Positions 8,312-19,600 of a stretch of DNA of 64,000 bases are shown here, in pieces. The DNA lies in assembly GCA_030068145.1 (NCBI GenBank), contig JAPJBO010000546.1, positions 1 through 64,000 of the forward strand, in the 5' to 3' direction. Each line of letters starts with the position of its first letter. The stretch's first letter is position 1. Position numbers and translations under genes: made by a program. Origin of the DNA: Diplonema papillatum. Taxonomy: Eukaryota; Euglenozoa; Diplonemea; Diplonemida; Diplonemidae. Under the pieces are notes generated by a model. The model worked only from the letters and a program-made list of their open reading frames with translations. It did not search any database and was not told the DNA's origin.

Positions 8312-10915
8312 ATGACACAGAGAGGGGGGGGCTGCATGGGCTTTGAAGAATGTCTCGCTGCAGTAGACGCAGCGATGAAAGCTGACGAGAAGGGGGAGGC
8401 GGACGCGGCTGTCGAGAAGTATAGAAGGGCAGCGGAGAGCATCATGCGACTGCTTACAACCGAGGAGGACAAGCGGAGGAAGGACGCTCTTAAAAAAAAC
8501 GCCGCGAAGTGCATGGACAGGGCCGAAGAGCTTATGCGGTCTATTTCTGTCTCAAGGGCAACTGCCCTCGAAAGGCAAGCCAAGATACATGAAGTTGCAG
8601 GTGAGTACACGAAGGCGAAGGACAAGTACACGGAGGCGGCGCAGGTGCTCCTCGATCGCAAGCGGCAGGAGGACCAGCGCAACGCACCAGCCATCGCCCT
8701 GCTTGCGCAGCAAATTGCGAAAAACCTGGAATTGGCGACACTCCTTCAGACACTATCATCTACATCGGTTCCCAATACGGCAATTGAGCCTGCTGCTGGT
8801 ACCGTTCTTAAAAGCTCATCATCGGTGTCATATACACCCTCACCTGAAACGGAAATTTTGCTCCGCAGAGCAGAGCACGGCCAAGCATCGCTCCAGCAAC
8901 AAAACCCCCCGACCAAGACCGAAATGGAGTTTCTGAAGGCTTCCTCCGTTGTCTGCGGCGCGAGGTTGCCAATGTGGGATGATCCAAGGGAAGGGTATCC
9001 GGTGGTTCACCCGTTGGGCGGGCCTTTGTACAGCGACATGCGGCCACCGAAGCTGGCCCAAAAACAAGTTGAGCATGGCGGTACTTGGATGCGCCCCGTG
9101 GAATTCTTGCCCGCAGGCATAAAACCCTCTATTATCACCGGCCGTGTCGACCCTCTGGACATTGTTCAGTCGGTGGTAGGAAACTGCTCGTACGTCTGCT
9201 CGCTCACTGTGGCCGCCAACTACGAACGGAGGTTTCCCCAAGCCCGACTCATCTCGTCGGCAATGTTCCCTCAAGATGTGTCAGGCAACCCCGTGTTCAA
9301 CCCGTCAGGGAAGTACGCGATTAAACTTCTCATCAACGGGATCGTCCGAATGGTGATCATAGACGATCGAATAGTTGCTGCGAAAGGAAAAGGCTGGGTC
9401 GGGGGGCCTATGGGAGGTCATGCAGTGGAGACACAAGGTCACTCGCCGTTGTGTGGGCACTGTGCCTCGGGCGATCTTTGGGTTTCCTTGTACGAGAAGG
9501 CGTATTTAAAGGTTTTCGGCGGAGATTACAAGTTCCCAGGAAGTACGTCGTCCACCGATTTGTATCACTTGTGCGGATGGATTCCTGAGAAAGTGGATTT
9601 GACAGGGGAGGAGGGAAAGGAGTTCGACAGAGTAGCCGAGTGGAAGAGACTTCACACAGCACATGGGAAGGGGTTAATGGTTGCTACTGTGGGTACAGCA
9701 GCTCGCGATGTGATGCCGGCTTCCTGGGAAGAGAAGCTAGGGCTCATCGCCGGACACGCCTACAGCGTTCTCGACTTCAAAGAGGCCGAGGGCAGACAGT
9801 TTCTCAAAATGATGAACCCTTGGAGGCAGCACCGCTGGATGGGCCGCTTCAGCCATCAGGATAACCGAAACTGGACGCCTTCCCTCGAAAAGTCCCTTGC
9901 TTACGATCGCAAACACGAGGACAACGGCGTCTTCTGGATCGAGTGGACTGACGCAGTCAAGTTCTTCAGCCGCCTCAACTTGTCCTGGAAGCCGCACAGC
10001 TTCAACTTCCGCTTCGCGCGTCATTTCTTTTGGAAAAATGCGATGTCCGAAAACGGCCACTATTTCCGATGCCCTCAATACGAGCTCCGGGTGCAGTCTG
10101 CCAGTGGACCTTCTGGGGTTTGGTTATTGTTGGTCCGGCACTTGCTGCCGACGTTCGAGGAGGAATTGCCATTTGTAACATTACACGTGTTTGACACGAC
10201 GGGACTCGTGAGCAACCTTCGCATCCCGTTGAAGTTCGTCCTGCCAAAAGAGAGGTGTTTGCAGGAGGGGACCTATCGCAACGCGTCGATGTCCCTCGCT
10301 CGTGTTGCGGTGCCCCAAGGCCTTTCGAAATTTAATGTAATCGTATCATGCCTGCAGCCGAGGGTGTTTCCTCACTCCTTGACTGTGTACAGCCCTTTTA
10401 AAAGCCTGTCCCTCGAACGAATACCGGACGTCCCTTTCCGCCACGAAAAATCACTCCGAGGCGAATGGATCGGTGAATCCGCTGGCGGTCGCTGCGGGTT
10501 GCCCTCCTGGAAGAACAATCCGCAATACCGCATCACTTTGAAGGAAGAATCCCCACTCGTTATCTCTGTCGAGCTCGTCAAACAACTTGCTGTTGGTATC
10601 ACCATATGCTCGCTGCCACTGGAGGAGCTTCGAGAGCAGAAGCCTTCCTTGAAGGGACACATCGAGTCTGTGAGAACGATCGTATGGCGATCCGGTGCGT
10701 ATGTCAGTGCGTTCGCGTGCATTAACACAGCCATTCCTCCACACGAACCCGTATCAGACCCTCCGCCACCTCATATTCTACCGCCCGGTCTCTACACCAT
10801 CATTCCCACTACATTCAATGCAAACGAGATATCGCCGTTCAAGCTGTCAGTATTCTCCCCTCACCTTGAAACTGCAGCGTCTCTCGAGCCGATTCCTCGC
10901 GATGCTGCAGGGTGA
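8312..10915 (+). CDS. Calpain-7-like cysteine protease (MIT + CysPc + C2-like domains)
   Basis: A single uninterrupted 867-codon frame. Residues ~10-145 hold two helical MIT-like units (FEECLAAVDAAMKADEKGEA; later IHEVAGEYTKAKDKYTEAAQ), which in family members bind ESCRT-III tails. The protease core (~215-560) carries the full triad: Cys292 in VVGNCSYVCSL, His482 in LIAGHAYSVLD and Asn502 in MMNPWR, plus SGDLWVSLYEKAYLKVFGG typical of calpain-7/PalB. The remaining ~300 residues fit the paired C2-like (calpain III) domains. No calmodulin-like EF-hands are present. Human calpain-7 is about 813 residues, so length and domain order fit. The first ATG is used; a second in-frame ATG at 8336, just before the first MIT unit and after a G-run, is an equally good start. 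The role, by family, is cytosolic proteolysis linked to endosomal ESCRT. Confidence 0.92.
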   Translation: MTQRGGGCMGFEECLAAVDAAMKADEKGEADAAVEKYRRAAESIMRLLTTEEDKRRKDALKKNAAKCMDRAEELMRSISVSRATALERQAKIHEVAGEYTKAKDKYTEAAQVLLDRKRQEDQRNAPAIALLAQQIAKNLELATLLQTLSSTSVPNTAIEPAAGTVLKSSSSVSYTPSPETEILLRRAEHGQASLQQQNPPTKTEMEFLKASSVVCGARLPMWDDPREGYPVVHPLGGPLYSDMRPPKLAQKQVEHGGTWMRPVEFLPAGIKPSIITGRVDPLDIVQSVVGNCSYVCSLTVAANYERRFPQARLISSAMFPQDVSGNPVFNPSGKYAIKLLINGIVRMVIIDDRIVAAKGKGWVGGPMGGHAVETQGHSPLCGHCASGDLWVSLYEKAYLKVFGGDYKFPGSTSSTDLYHLCGWIPEKVDLTGEEGKEFDRVAEWKRLHTAHGKGLMVATVGTAARDVMPASWEEKLGLIAGHAYSVLDFKEAEGRQFLKMMNPWRQHRWMGRFSHQDNRNWTPSLEKSLAYDRKHEDNGVFWIEWTDAVKFFSRLNLSWKPHSFNFRFARHFFWKNAMSENGHYFRCPQYELRVQSASGPSGVWLLLVRHLLPTFEEELPFVTLHVFDTTGLVSNLRIPLKFVLPKERCLQEGTYRNASMSLARVAVPQGLSKFNVIVSCLQPRVFPHSLTVYSPFKSLSLERIPDVPFRHEKSLRGEWIGESAGGRCGLPSWKNNPQYRITLKEESPLVISVELVKQLAVGITICSLPLEELREQKPSLKGHIESVRTIVWRSGAYVSAFACINTAIPPHEPVSDPPPPHILPPGLYTIIPTTFNANEISPFKLSVFSPHLETAASLEPIPRDAAG

Positions 10916-12600
10916 CACCACTGCTGCGAAACGTACGCACATCAGCCGGCTCGAACAGATTGGTCACGTGCCCCTCCTAGTTCGATGGCGGTGGCGGTTG
11001 TCGCAAACAGGAGACCGGTCGCGGTTGGACGTCTCAGAGTCGTAGCTTCGAACTCGGATGTCGCCTGAAACGAGCCCTTGACTGATTGCACGCAACAAGA
11101 CGACGAAAAAAGCAAAGTGTGGTACTCATTTGCTTGCAAATGACTCCCCACTAACGCAACAAGACAGTGAAGTAACGAAGCTCATCCGAGTGTCCGATGA
11201 AACCCCTTGTCAATACCACCCAACGACTGCGACGCGCGTGCGAAATGTCGGACGCTAGCGTCTGTCAAGAGCATGCGTGACTCAGCCGTGTTTTAAAGGT
11301 GAGATGAGAGGCATCGGCTCACTCTGTCAAAGGACCATACCACTAACGCAACAAGACGCGCAGGAAGAGCGCAAGACGGGCACCAAGAGCAGATCAGAAC
11401 GTTAATACCGTGCCAAGCCGAAGAAGCAGTCCAAAAGCGAAGCAACAACACCAATACGGAGACGCAAACCGAAGGCAGCCAAGCAGACCTCCCAGGGCAG
11501 GGGGGAACCTGCGGCTGTTTCGTATCAACTTGCGTCCAGTTACCGACGTTCCAACAAACAGTGTCTAACGCCGTTTCCTCTCCGTCGCAAAGGCTCCTTT
11601 CCTGCTTGAGGTTCGACAATGTGAAAAAGTATAAAAATAAACGCTTGAAAAACGCTGACCCACACTAGCAGAGGTGCTGTTTCAATCAATTGAGCTGTAT
11701 AAATTGCTATTTTGACCTTTCCAGCTGCTAACGACGGAACCTGCCCCAGCATGCAACCTAGCCTCAAACTGTACTCCATCTTCTACCCGGAACGTTTGTA
11801 CCCTTCGCATTTAGTCTGGAAGAAAAGGAGAACCGCTCATAATGGACGCACAACGTTCGATTCATTAGTCCTTGAGCTCAGGCTACCGCCCAGCTAACAG
11901 TGTACTAAAGAACTACATCTGCAACGGCAGCTCAAAGAAGATTTCCGCGTGAACAAGCTTGAAACGACGGGCAACAGAGGTTTGTTAAGGAGCTAATCTC
12001 AACAGAAGGCATCCGAGTAGGTATCGGACACAGCCAGGGCGTAACATACTTTGCAGTAGAAAGAGAACAAGTACATGGGGTGTCGAGGGGTCCGTCACTT
12101 CCGTGTTGATGATGGTTCAAGGCGCTTCATTCAGCGAAAATGTTTATGAATCATACGAGGCGCCGGCATGGGGCTGCCGGCGCTGCAATGGGTTCAGTGC
12201 TGCACTCAGGCCACGTGCATTGGATGCTGTGCTGGGCGCTGCGAACCACTCCAGGTGTACCGTCTGGCTCCTTATTTATGTAGTTAGGACTTAATTCATA
12301 AATATTGGGAAATTTGAAAAATAATAATTCATGTTTCACAAATTTAAAGCTGCATAAACCAAAAGCCTGTAGAACAGAGGCGCGCCCACACACGCCTGCA
12401 TCGTGCGAAACACACAGACCCAACCCCCGATAGACGGTATTTGGCTCTTCATTGGTGTTTGGGCAGAGCACTTCTGGCTGCTGTACCCTGCCCTGAAAAA
12501 GAGATGTAACCGCACTCAGTGTGGGCGGTGGGACGGTGCGGTGCCGCACACCGGGTGCGCTGGTTCGGTGCACTCGGTTGTCGTTTTTTCTGGCTGGCTC
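10916..12600. other. Intergenic region, no gene recognised
   Basis: No open frame with recognisable content. The word taacgcaacaagac recurs at about 11152 and 11343, with a related form near 11089. AT-rich at 12285-12360. It may include the 3' end of the calpain transcript and upstream DNA of the kinase gene. Confidence 0.5.
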
Positions 12601-13130
12601 ACGTTGCAGACCCTTTTCGACGAATTATTGCTCGAGATCAGCTCCTATGAAGAGGCCGCAAATAAATAGACCGGATTCGAAAGTATGGGCGTGGTTCGTG
12701 GGTCCTTACAAGATGCTGGACACCGGGCGGGAACCAGGTTTGAAAACGGGAGTCGATCCCCACCGATGATATTTTCTTCGTCGAATCCTTCGATCACAGA
12801 CCTTTTTCGACGATCTTTTGCTCGCGTTCAGCTCCGCAACGCGAGCATGCTGATGATGAAAATAGACGGCACCGGGTGGGGAAACCCACCGGGTTTGCAT
12901 GGGAGAAGGGGAATCGAACCCCTGGGTTTGGCGTTTTCTCGTTGGTCCACTTGGCGGACCTTTTTCGATGAATTTTGCCCGAGATCAGCTCCGATGACGA
13001 GATCCGCGAAGAGAAACCCGGAGACCCTTTGAAAAATGTACGTGCCTTCACAAGATGCAGGCCACCACGCGGGCTCTCGGGGGATCTATCCTTCAAGATT
13101 CCTTGGGGCGGCAAGATTTCCGCGAACGCT
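12600..13130. repeat. Tandem ~160-190-bp repeats with tRNA-like segments
   Basis: Three diverged units begin at about 12608, 12800 and 12957 with gaccttttTCGACGAatttt and gctcgagatcagctcc-like words. The units include gggagtcgatcccc (12751) or ggggaatcgaacccc (12907), which on the minus strand resemble T-arm/B-box sequence, and a variant of ttacaagatgctggacacc. None folds into a complete tRNA by eye, so I read them as tRNA-derived repeats. Confidence 0.55.
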
Positions 13131-13694
13131 GTCCTCCACTTTTTCCATGCACCCATATAGATTTCAATACCGCTTTTTCAACACCAGGCCTTTTCCAGAC
13201 GGAATAAAGAGGCCCACAACCCACAACAGTCTCGGGTCCATTGTTGAGGTCTGTCACGCGGACCAGCCCAGCAAGGGAATCGATAGCGCACTGGCGCACC
13301 GGAGAAGCGCACCAGGCGGGGGTCGGTGCACTCTTTCTAGCACTGTGTTTCTAGCACTGTCCAGAGTTTTGCCGTCAGCTTACTTATGCTTTGTGTAGAG
13401 CACAGTTCGGTTAGTACAAGCAAAGTGCTACAAACCCTGCACAGCAAGCTGGGCATCGTTCTTTTCTTTCCACTTCCTGGATGCTGCTCTCCGGCATCCG
13501 TCAACCCCTTGAATTCAGATAGGAGTGGGAACCTCGTAAGACCTCTGATCGGGTTCCCCCTTGACCCAACACGTGACGTGGTCTATGAAAAAGCGCGCAT
13601 CTCCTTCAACAGTTGCAGCTCTTGCTCTATGGAAAACTAGTATTACCCAGGAAAGAAATACCGAAATAAACGGGAAAAGGGAAGCTATCGTAAA

Positions 13695-16600
13695 ATGTCG
13701 GGCAGTCAAAACAGGTATATCCTTGAGCAGAAGGTCGGCGAGGGGACGTACGGCGAGGTCTACAAGGTCTGCCACAGTACAGCAATGTCATACCTTCTGA
13801 TTTTCGAGTTTGTGTTGTAAGACACATGCCAGCATGACCAAGAGCGACTGCGGCACTTATTTCACACCTGCGCGTCTCGAGGTGTTTTTTGTGTTAACAA
13901 TCCATTGTTGGTACAAGAAATTAGTAGTTGGCAGCGTACTACATGAAACTTACCAAAGCAGGTGAGTTCCGCTAGTGCAGGGCATTAGCTTGCCATTCCA
14001 AATTCCGTCAGCTGACGGAATTTGGAAATCCGGGGGGCTCAAAAAATAAAAAAAGTGCAAAAAACGACCTTCGATGAAAAAAGTCGTGGGGGTCCGGTGG
14101 AGGCGTGGTTTAGGCCCCTGTGCCAGGAAGCTGGCTGGCGATCAGGGCTGGGCTGGCGGTCAGGGGCTGGGCATCGGTGGGTCGCTGCTGGGCATGGTGG
14201 GCTGGCTGGCAGAAGTGGGGGCTGCCGCGGGAGCTTAGCCGAGTGAGTCAGAAGCAGCCCGGAGTTCTTGACAGATTCTTTCCGAGTTGACACAAGTGCC
14301 TTGTTCCGTGTGATATCCGGTCTGCATCTACTCGTGCCAATGATTTACCAGCACACAGTATCTGAGTGGTGGATGAATTTGAAATGGGCTGTTGTTCATT
14401 CTTCAGGAATGTGCACCCGGGGGAGCGGGCGAGGGTCACACAGGTGGCAAACAGTGCCACCAGTACGTTGGTCGTATGTTTAACGCGACAAACGGACTGA
14501 GAAGTACAAACGCTTTCTCCACCTGAATGTACCGTACCGTTTGCCGGGGGGCGGAGCACCCCGGACCCCCCCTTTTCGAAGCTTCGGGTGGCCCAAACAA
14601 AGGCTTCTCGATTTCAGAGCGGGAAAAGCAAATTGGCTATTGAGACGGAATTTGGAAAACTGAGGCAAAATGAAGCTAATAGCCTGCGCTAGTGCGCACA
14701 AACAAAAATATGCGTCTACCAGCCCGTGAACGATCACACAAACGAAGCCCCATCTGTGGTTCCCTTACCTTCCGACGACCAACCCGCGCACGACCAGCAG
14801 ACTCGACGCAAGACCTACTCGAAGCCTTACGAGAAGACGAAAAATCCCAAACCCCAAGCACCGCAGAATCCCTGCAACCCACTACGGAACCAGAATCTAG
14901 CGACGAAGATGAACTCCAGTGCCCTCACTGCCTCACGCGCACGACGGAAACAGGGGAGAAGTTCAAAGGTTTCCAAGGCCTCCGAACCCACCAACGACGA
15001 TGCAAGAACAAACACCGCTCACCAGCACGGACGAAATCGACGTTGTCAAACACTGCGCTTAAGAGAGAAAGATGTCCTTTTTGTCACAGCGACGGACGAA
15101 CCGCGGGGAAACCGCTTTTCAACAGTCTACGACACCATAAGCCGTGGTGCAAAAAGAGGCATCAAAAACAGAGAACAACCAGAAGGAATCCTTCAGTCGA
15201 ATAACCTTACAAACCACAGGAACCCAGTGTACCCAGAGTGCCTAGGCTGTGGCGAGCAACGAACAGCCCAACATTTACCGCCCTTTCAAAAAAAACTATC
15301 AGCTCAATACAGGTTAGACGGTAATTCTGGCGTTTTTAATTCTGGCGGATTTGGCTGTCCGCCAGAAATAAAAATGCCAGAATTAACGCCGCCACAATTA
15401 AAAGCGCACTGCCAGATCCCGCCCACTCACTGCTCTCCTCGAAGGCCGAATGAAGGTGCGCCGTGACCGCAAATACAGCTACCTCGCCTCTGCGCTTGAT
15501 GCGGTTTCGAAGGATGAAGTCCTGGGGTGCGGCAGGGCTTCTTCGTGCCGTGTGGAACGATGTGCCCCCCTCCACCCTCACTATATATTTCCCCCTCCCC
15601 CTTTTCGACGTTGATGTTGACTAACGGTTAGGTCGGACCCTTCCCCGGTGAACATCCCATGAAAGTAACAGTGTTGACTTAGACCGATACGGGCTACATG
15701 GCAACCCCTGCTCAACATGTATGCACGTGGGGGGCCCAGGGCCACATTCATTGCGAATGTGTTCGTGGTGTCGGTCGCAGAAGTCTTTTGTTTTGGCTAG
15801 CCAAAGAGAGAAAAAGAGCGAAAGAGTACGTACAGTAGTGAGTAGAGAAGAGAACGAGTGTAAAAGAAAGGAGGTAGCACGGACTACCAGGCCAGCGGAG
15901 ACCACCGCAAAAAGAAAAGTTTCTTTCCCCTACTTCATCCCACAAAACCATCACCAACAACAACGACCTCCACCCTCACTATCTACTACGACCAATACCG
16001 GCGGCTCGCCGAGCTTGACATAGAGGAAACCGAACCGATGGGTCCAGACAACGAGGCCGACGAAGAAAGACCGGCTGCAAGTGAGCCTTTGGGCACCGAT
16101 CAGCCTCCCGCGAGCGCGCCTGCTGTTAGAACAAGCCAGTCTGTTTCTCGGCGGCAACACAGAACGGCAGACGCTGCAACCCCCGTGGCTGCTGGCCTTC
16201 AGCCCTTTGTGCTTGTGGTGAGAAAAGGAAGGCCCAAGCAAGAGAATCTAGCTAACGACCAGCGCAAAGCAGCGCACCGTGCGCACATTTTCCCTCCTCC
16301 TCCTCTGAAATAAATAATTAAATCAAAAAGGCCGAAAAATCGAAAAATCCCGGTCCGCCAGAAATAAAAACGTCACCTTTAAAGACGACGCAGTTAATGC
16401 CGCCAGAATTACCGTCTAACCTGTAAGACGGAGGTCCTTTCGGCCAGAAATACACCACCTTGGCCCAACGCTTAGGTTTTCCACAATCCCAAGTTCGCTT
16501 TTATTCGCTCGAGCGAATAAAAGAGTTTGCTCGTGAGTTGTTCACACCATCTGTGTGAGACAGTGAGACTAAATAAAAACGCAGGGCTACGACCCCGTCG

Positions 16601-19600
16601 ACAAAATCCCTGTGGCCATCAAGAAGATTCGGGTCGACACGAACAGCGAAGGTATCGCCAGCACTGAGCTCCGTGAGATTAGCATCTTGAAGAACATGCG
16701 CCATCCGAATGTGGTCCGCCTGCTCGACGTCGTCACGTACACACACAAGCTGCAGCTGGTGTTTGAATGTTGTGACAAGGACTTGCGCCAGACCATTAAG
16801 AGCCACCCGCTGACACCGCGCAAAGTGAAGATGTTTATGCGTCAGTTGTTGGAAGGCCTCGCGTTTTGCCACTCACACCGCATCCTTCACCGAGACCTGA
16901 AACCGCAGAACCTGTTGGTTCTTGACAACACCCTCAAGATTGGCGACTTCGGTCTTGCGCGAGCTTTCCAGGTATGCCATCCTTTCAGAAGAATGAATAC
17001 AGGGTTCGTTTCCGTTAAAATCGTGCAAAGGAAACATCCCGTCTTCGTTTTCCTTCGTCAAATGTGCTCAGGTACAGTATTTTCATAAGTGGATGGCGTG
17101 TTGACTAGGCAACGACAGTAGTTGAAGCGCTCATGTTTTGCAATGCTCATCGAAATCAGGTCCCGCTGCCCGCTTACACGCACGAGGTTGTGACACTGTG
17201 GTACAGAGCGCCTGAAATTCTCCTCGGGGAGAAGCGGTACTCCACTGTTGTCGACACGTGGAGTTGTGGTGTGATCATGGCCGAGATGGCTAACAGCACG
17301 CCTCTGTTCCCTGGTGACTGTGAAATTGATGAGCTGTATCAGATCTTCCGCCTTCTGGGCACGCCCGATGAACGTGAATGGCCAGGTGTCACCAGCCTGC
17401 CCGACTACAAGCCGGTGTTCCCCAAATGGCAGCGTCAAAACCTCGCTTCTGTCGTGAAGAACGTAGATTCGCAAGGCGTCGACCTCTTCGAAAAATTCCT
17501 CATCTACGACCCGAACGAGCGAATCAACGCTGACGCCGCTCTCGAGGTATGTCCTGCTACTCTTGCCCCGCCCTTGTCATAATGACACCTCTTTCCTACG
17601 TTCTGCTTCCATCTGTTTCAACCCTGAGGCATGTCCTCAGTCCCTCAGCCCTCGCCCCTTAGCCTTCTCTCCTTCTCTCCTCTCTTCCGCCATCGACACT
17701 TCGGCCCGTCGGCCGGCCGCCCTTCGGTGTCGGCAACCCCCATCACCCCCTACGGCTTGTCGGCTCCTTTGGCTCATCCCCCCTCTCCCCTCGGACCACT
17801 CCATCAGCCTTCTCTCCGGGCATGGTTCTTCGCGCCCATCGCTCTCCTCAGGCCATCTCCCCGCCCAGTGGTCCTCCTTCGGGTCCCTCGGCCCACCCGC
17901 CCCAGCTCTCTCCTCGCTTTCAGGATGATGTTCGTCTGTCACCAAGCGTCCCCGTTCTCCCTTCCGTGATACTTCGTGATACGTGCTACAGGAGCGCCAC
18001 TTCCAACTTTGAACTGTTCGCATTCAATCATTCTCTGCTCTTCAAACATACTGTTTTCAGTCACACGAGAGCTTACAGCGTTTATTACATCTCGGAAGCC
18101 CTAGAAGACCCACTTGGCTCGTCCGTAAACTAGTCCTAGAGATGGTGGAACTGAAATGCTCCACAATACTTTTGAAACTTTTCGAGCAAGAAGAAGCAGC
18201 CACAAGCCTGTGCAGCTCAGCTGAACCATCTTTCACGAGCTACTCGCTGAAGAGTCAGTACGAATAATGCTCATCATGAGCAAGCTTGAGCCTTTGACTT
18301 CCGAAGGGATGCTTTGCGTGGTGCATCTTGAAATCGTTAGCTTTAATAGAAGTTGCTCATAAAATCCAACACGAAATTCCTACCAGAAGCTCTCTGAATC
18401 CCATGTCTCAACTGTTTGAGTCGTCTGCCTGACCGTGGCGTTCTTGAGCGAACCATTCCATGCAGCGTCAACGTCTTTCATTGTTCGTCCGTTTCACTAA
18501 CCTCTTGCGTACCCGTGCAGAACAGGGCTCTCCGTCGTGCGGCATCTTTTCGGTCTCGGCTTTGCGTTTCAACGGGGGATATTCCACAAGGGATTGCAAT
18601 CGCCCATCAGGTTCCTTTGAGCTGACTGGGCTGGGGAAATCTTCTTAGTGTATGAGTCGCGCGTTATCCCACAAGACCACCTGGATTCTAATGATCCCGT
18701 GCCTTTACGTCGTCGGGGTTACTCCGTGCACCATCATCAGTGAGGCGCCGATTCACCTTGCCACTTTGCCGGCCTTCGTTCGATGGCATTCCGACTGATC
18801 GCGACGAGTAACGGTAGAGGGGCTTCTGCTGTACATCTAGTATCGAGTCCTGTTGTCTGCCTCGCCTGCTTTTCATTCTCGAGCCAGAGGGCTTTTGCGC
18901 TGCACAGCAGCCAATCCTGTCTCTTGCGTCATATGGTCGTGCTGCCCATTCCTGACTCCCAAGTCGCAAGTAGACAAACGGTAGCGACACCGCGTAGCTG
19001 TCCATCAACCGACTGCTCAGCGCACCAAAGCGTGCAACTCAACCGGCAGTCACCATTACTGATGCCGCCTTTGCGAGCCTCGTCTGAATGGATGTGCAAA
19101 ATACTGTTCTACCGGCCTTCCTTGGAGTGGACGACAACTAGCTCTTCTGGGCTCACGGCAACCACTACTTTCGTGCCCATGCATTGCAAAAAGATACATG
19201 CTGGGTGGCACTCAACATCTTTGCCGGTGCATTGACTGGTGGACGCACCCGCTGCCTACCACTTCCTGCCCTCCGTAAAGCCTGAAGGGCAGCTGTAAAA
19301 TGCCGGTTTCAGCACGTAGGGGTCCGCAGAAGGCGGCTGGGACCTGGTCAGCCTCATCAAAAGGCACGAACTGTTCGACCGAAATTCGATCCCTTCTTCT
19401 TCCTCTCTCTCTCTCAAGAAGACTTGATGCTATTGTCAAACATACCCGCGAATCAGGGGCAGTGGCAGTCAGTCCCCTCCTGATAGACCCTGTTGTACTG
19501 CAGTCACCGTCAAAATTGGAGGTGAGCATGCAGAGAATCTGTGGCGATGGCCTGTATTCGCCACTCAAGTGACTACATAACCGGTCATGTCTCCGTTCGC

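Larger units (their letters stand above)
13767..16584. other. Intron 1 of the first CDK gene (2.8 kb)
   Basis: Starts GTCTGCC and ends GCAG. It contains a zinc-finger retroelement-like remnant (14692-15300), a Tc1/mariner-like element (15310-16423) and a 26-bp perfect palindrome (16498-16523). A G/C-rich stretch at 14085-14235 has repeated ggctggc and gggctgg words. The corresponding intron of the paralogue is only 160 bp. Confidence 0.85.

Noticed and set aside
18416..18648. Possible nearer last exon for the first CDK after ccgtgcag at ~18521
   Set aside because: The following codons ([10 protein letters not shown]) do not match the conserved HxWF ending, whereas the exon at 29885 does.
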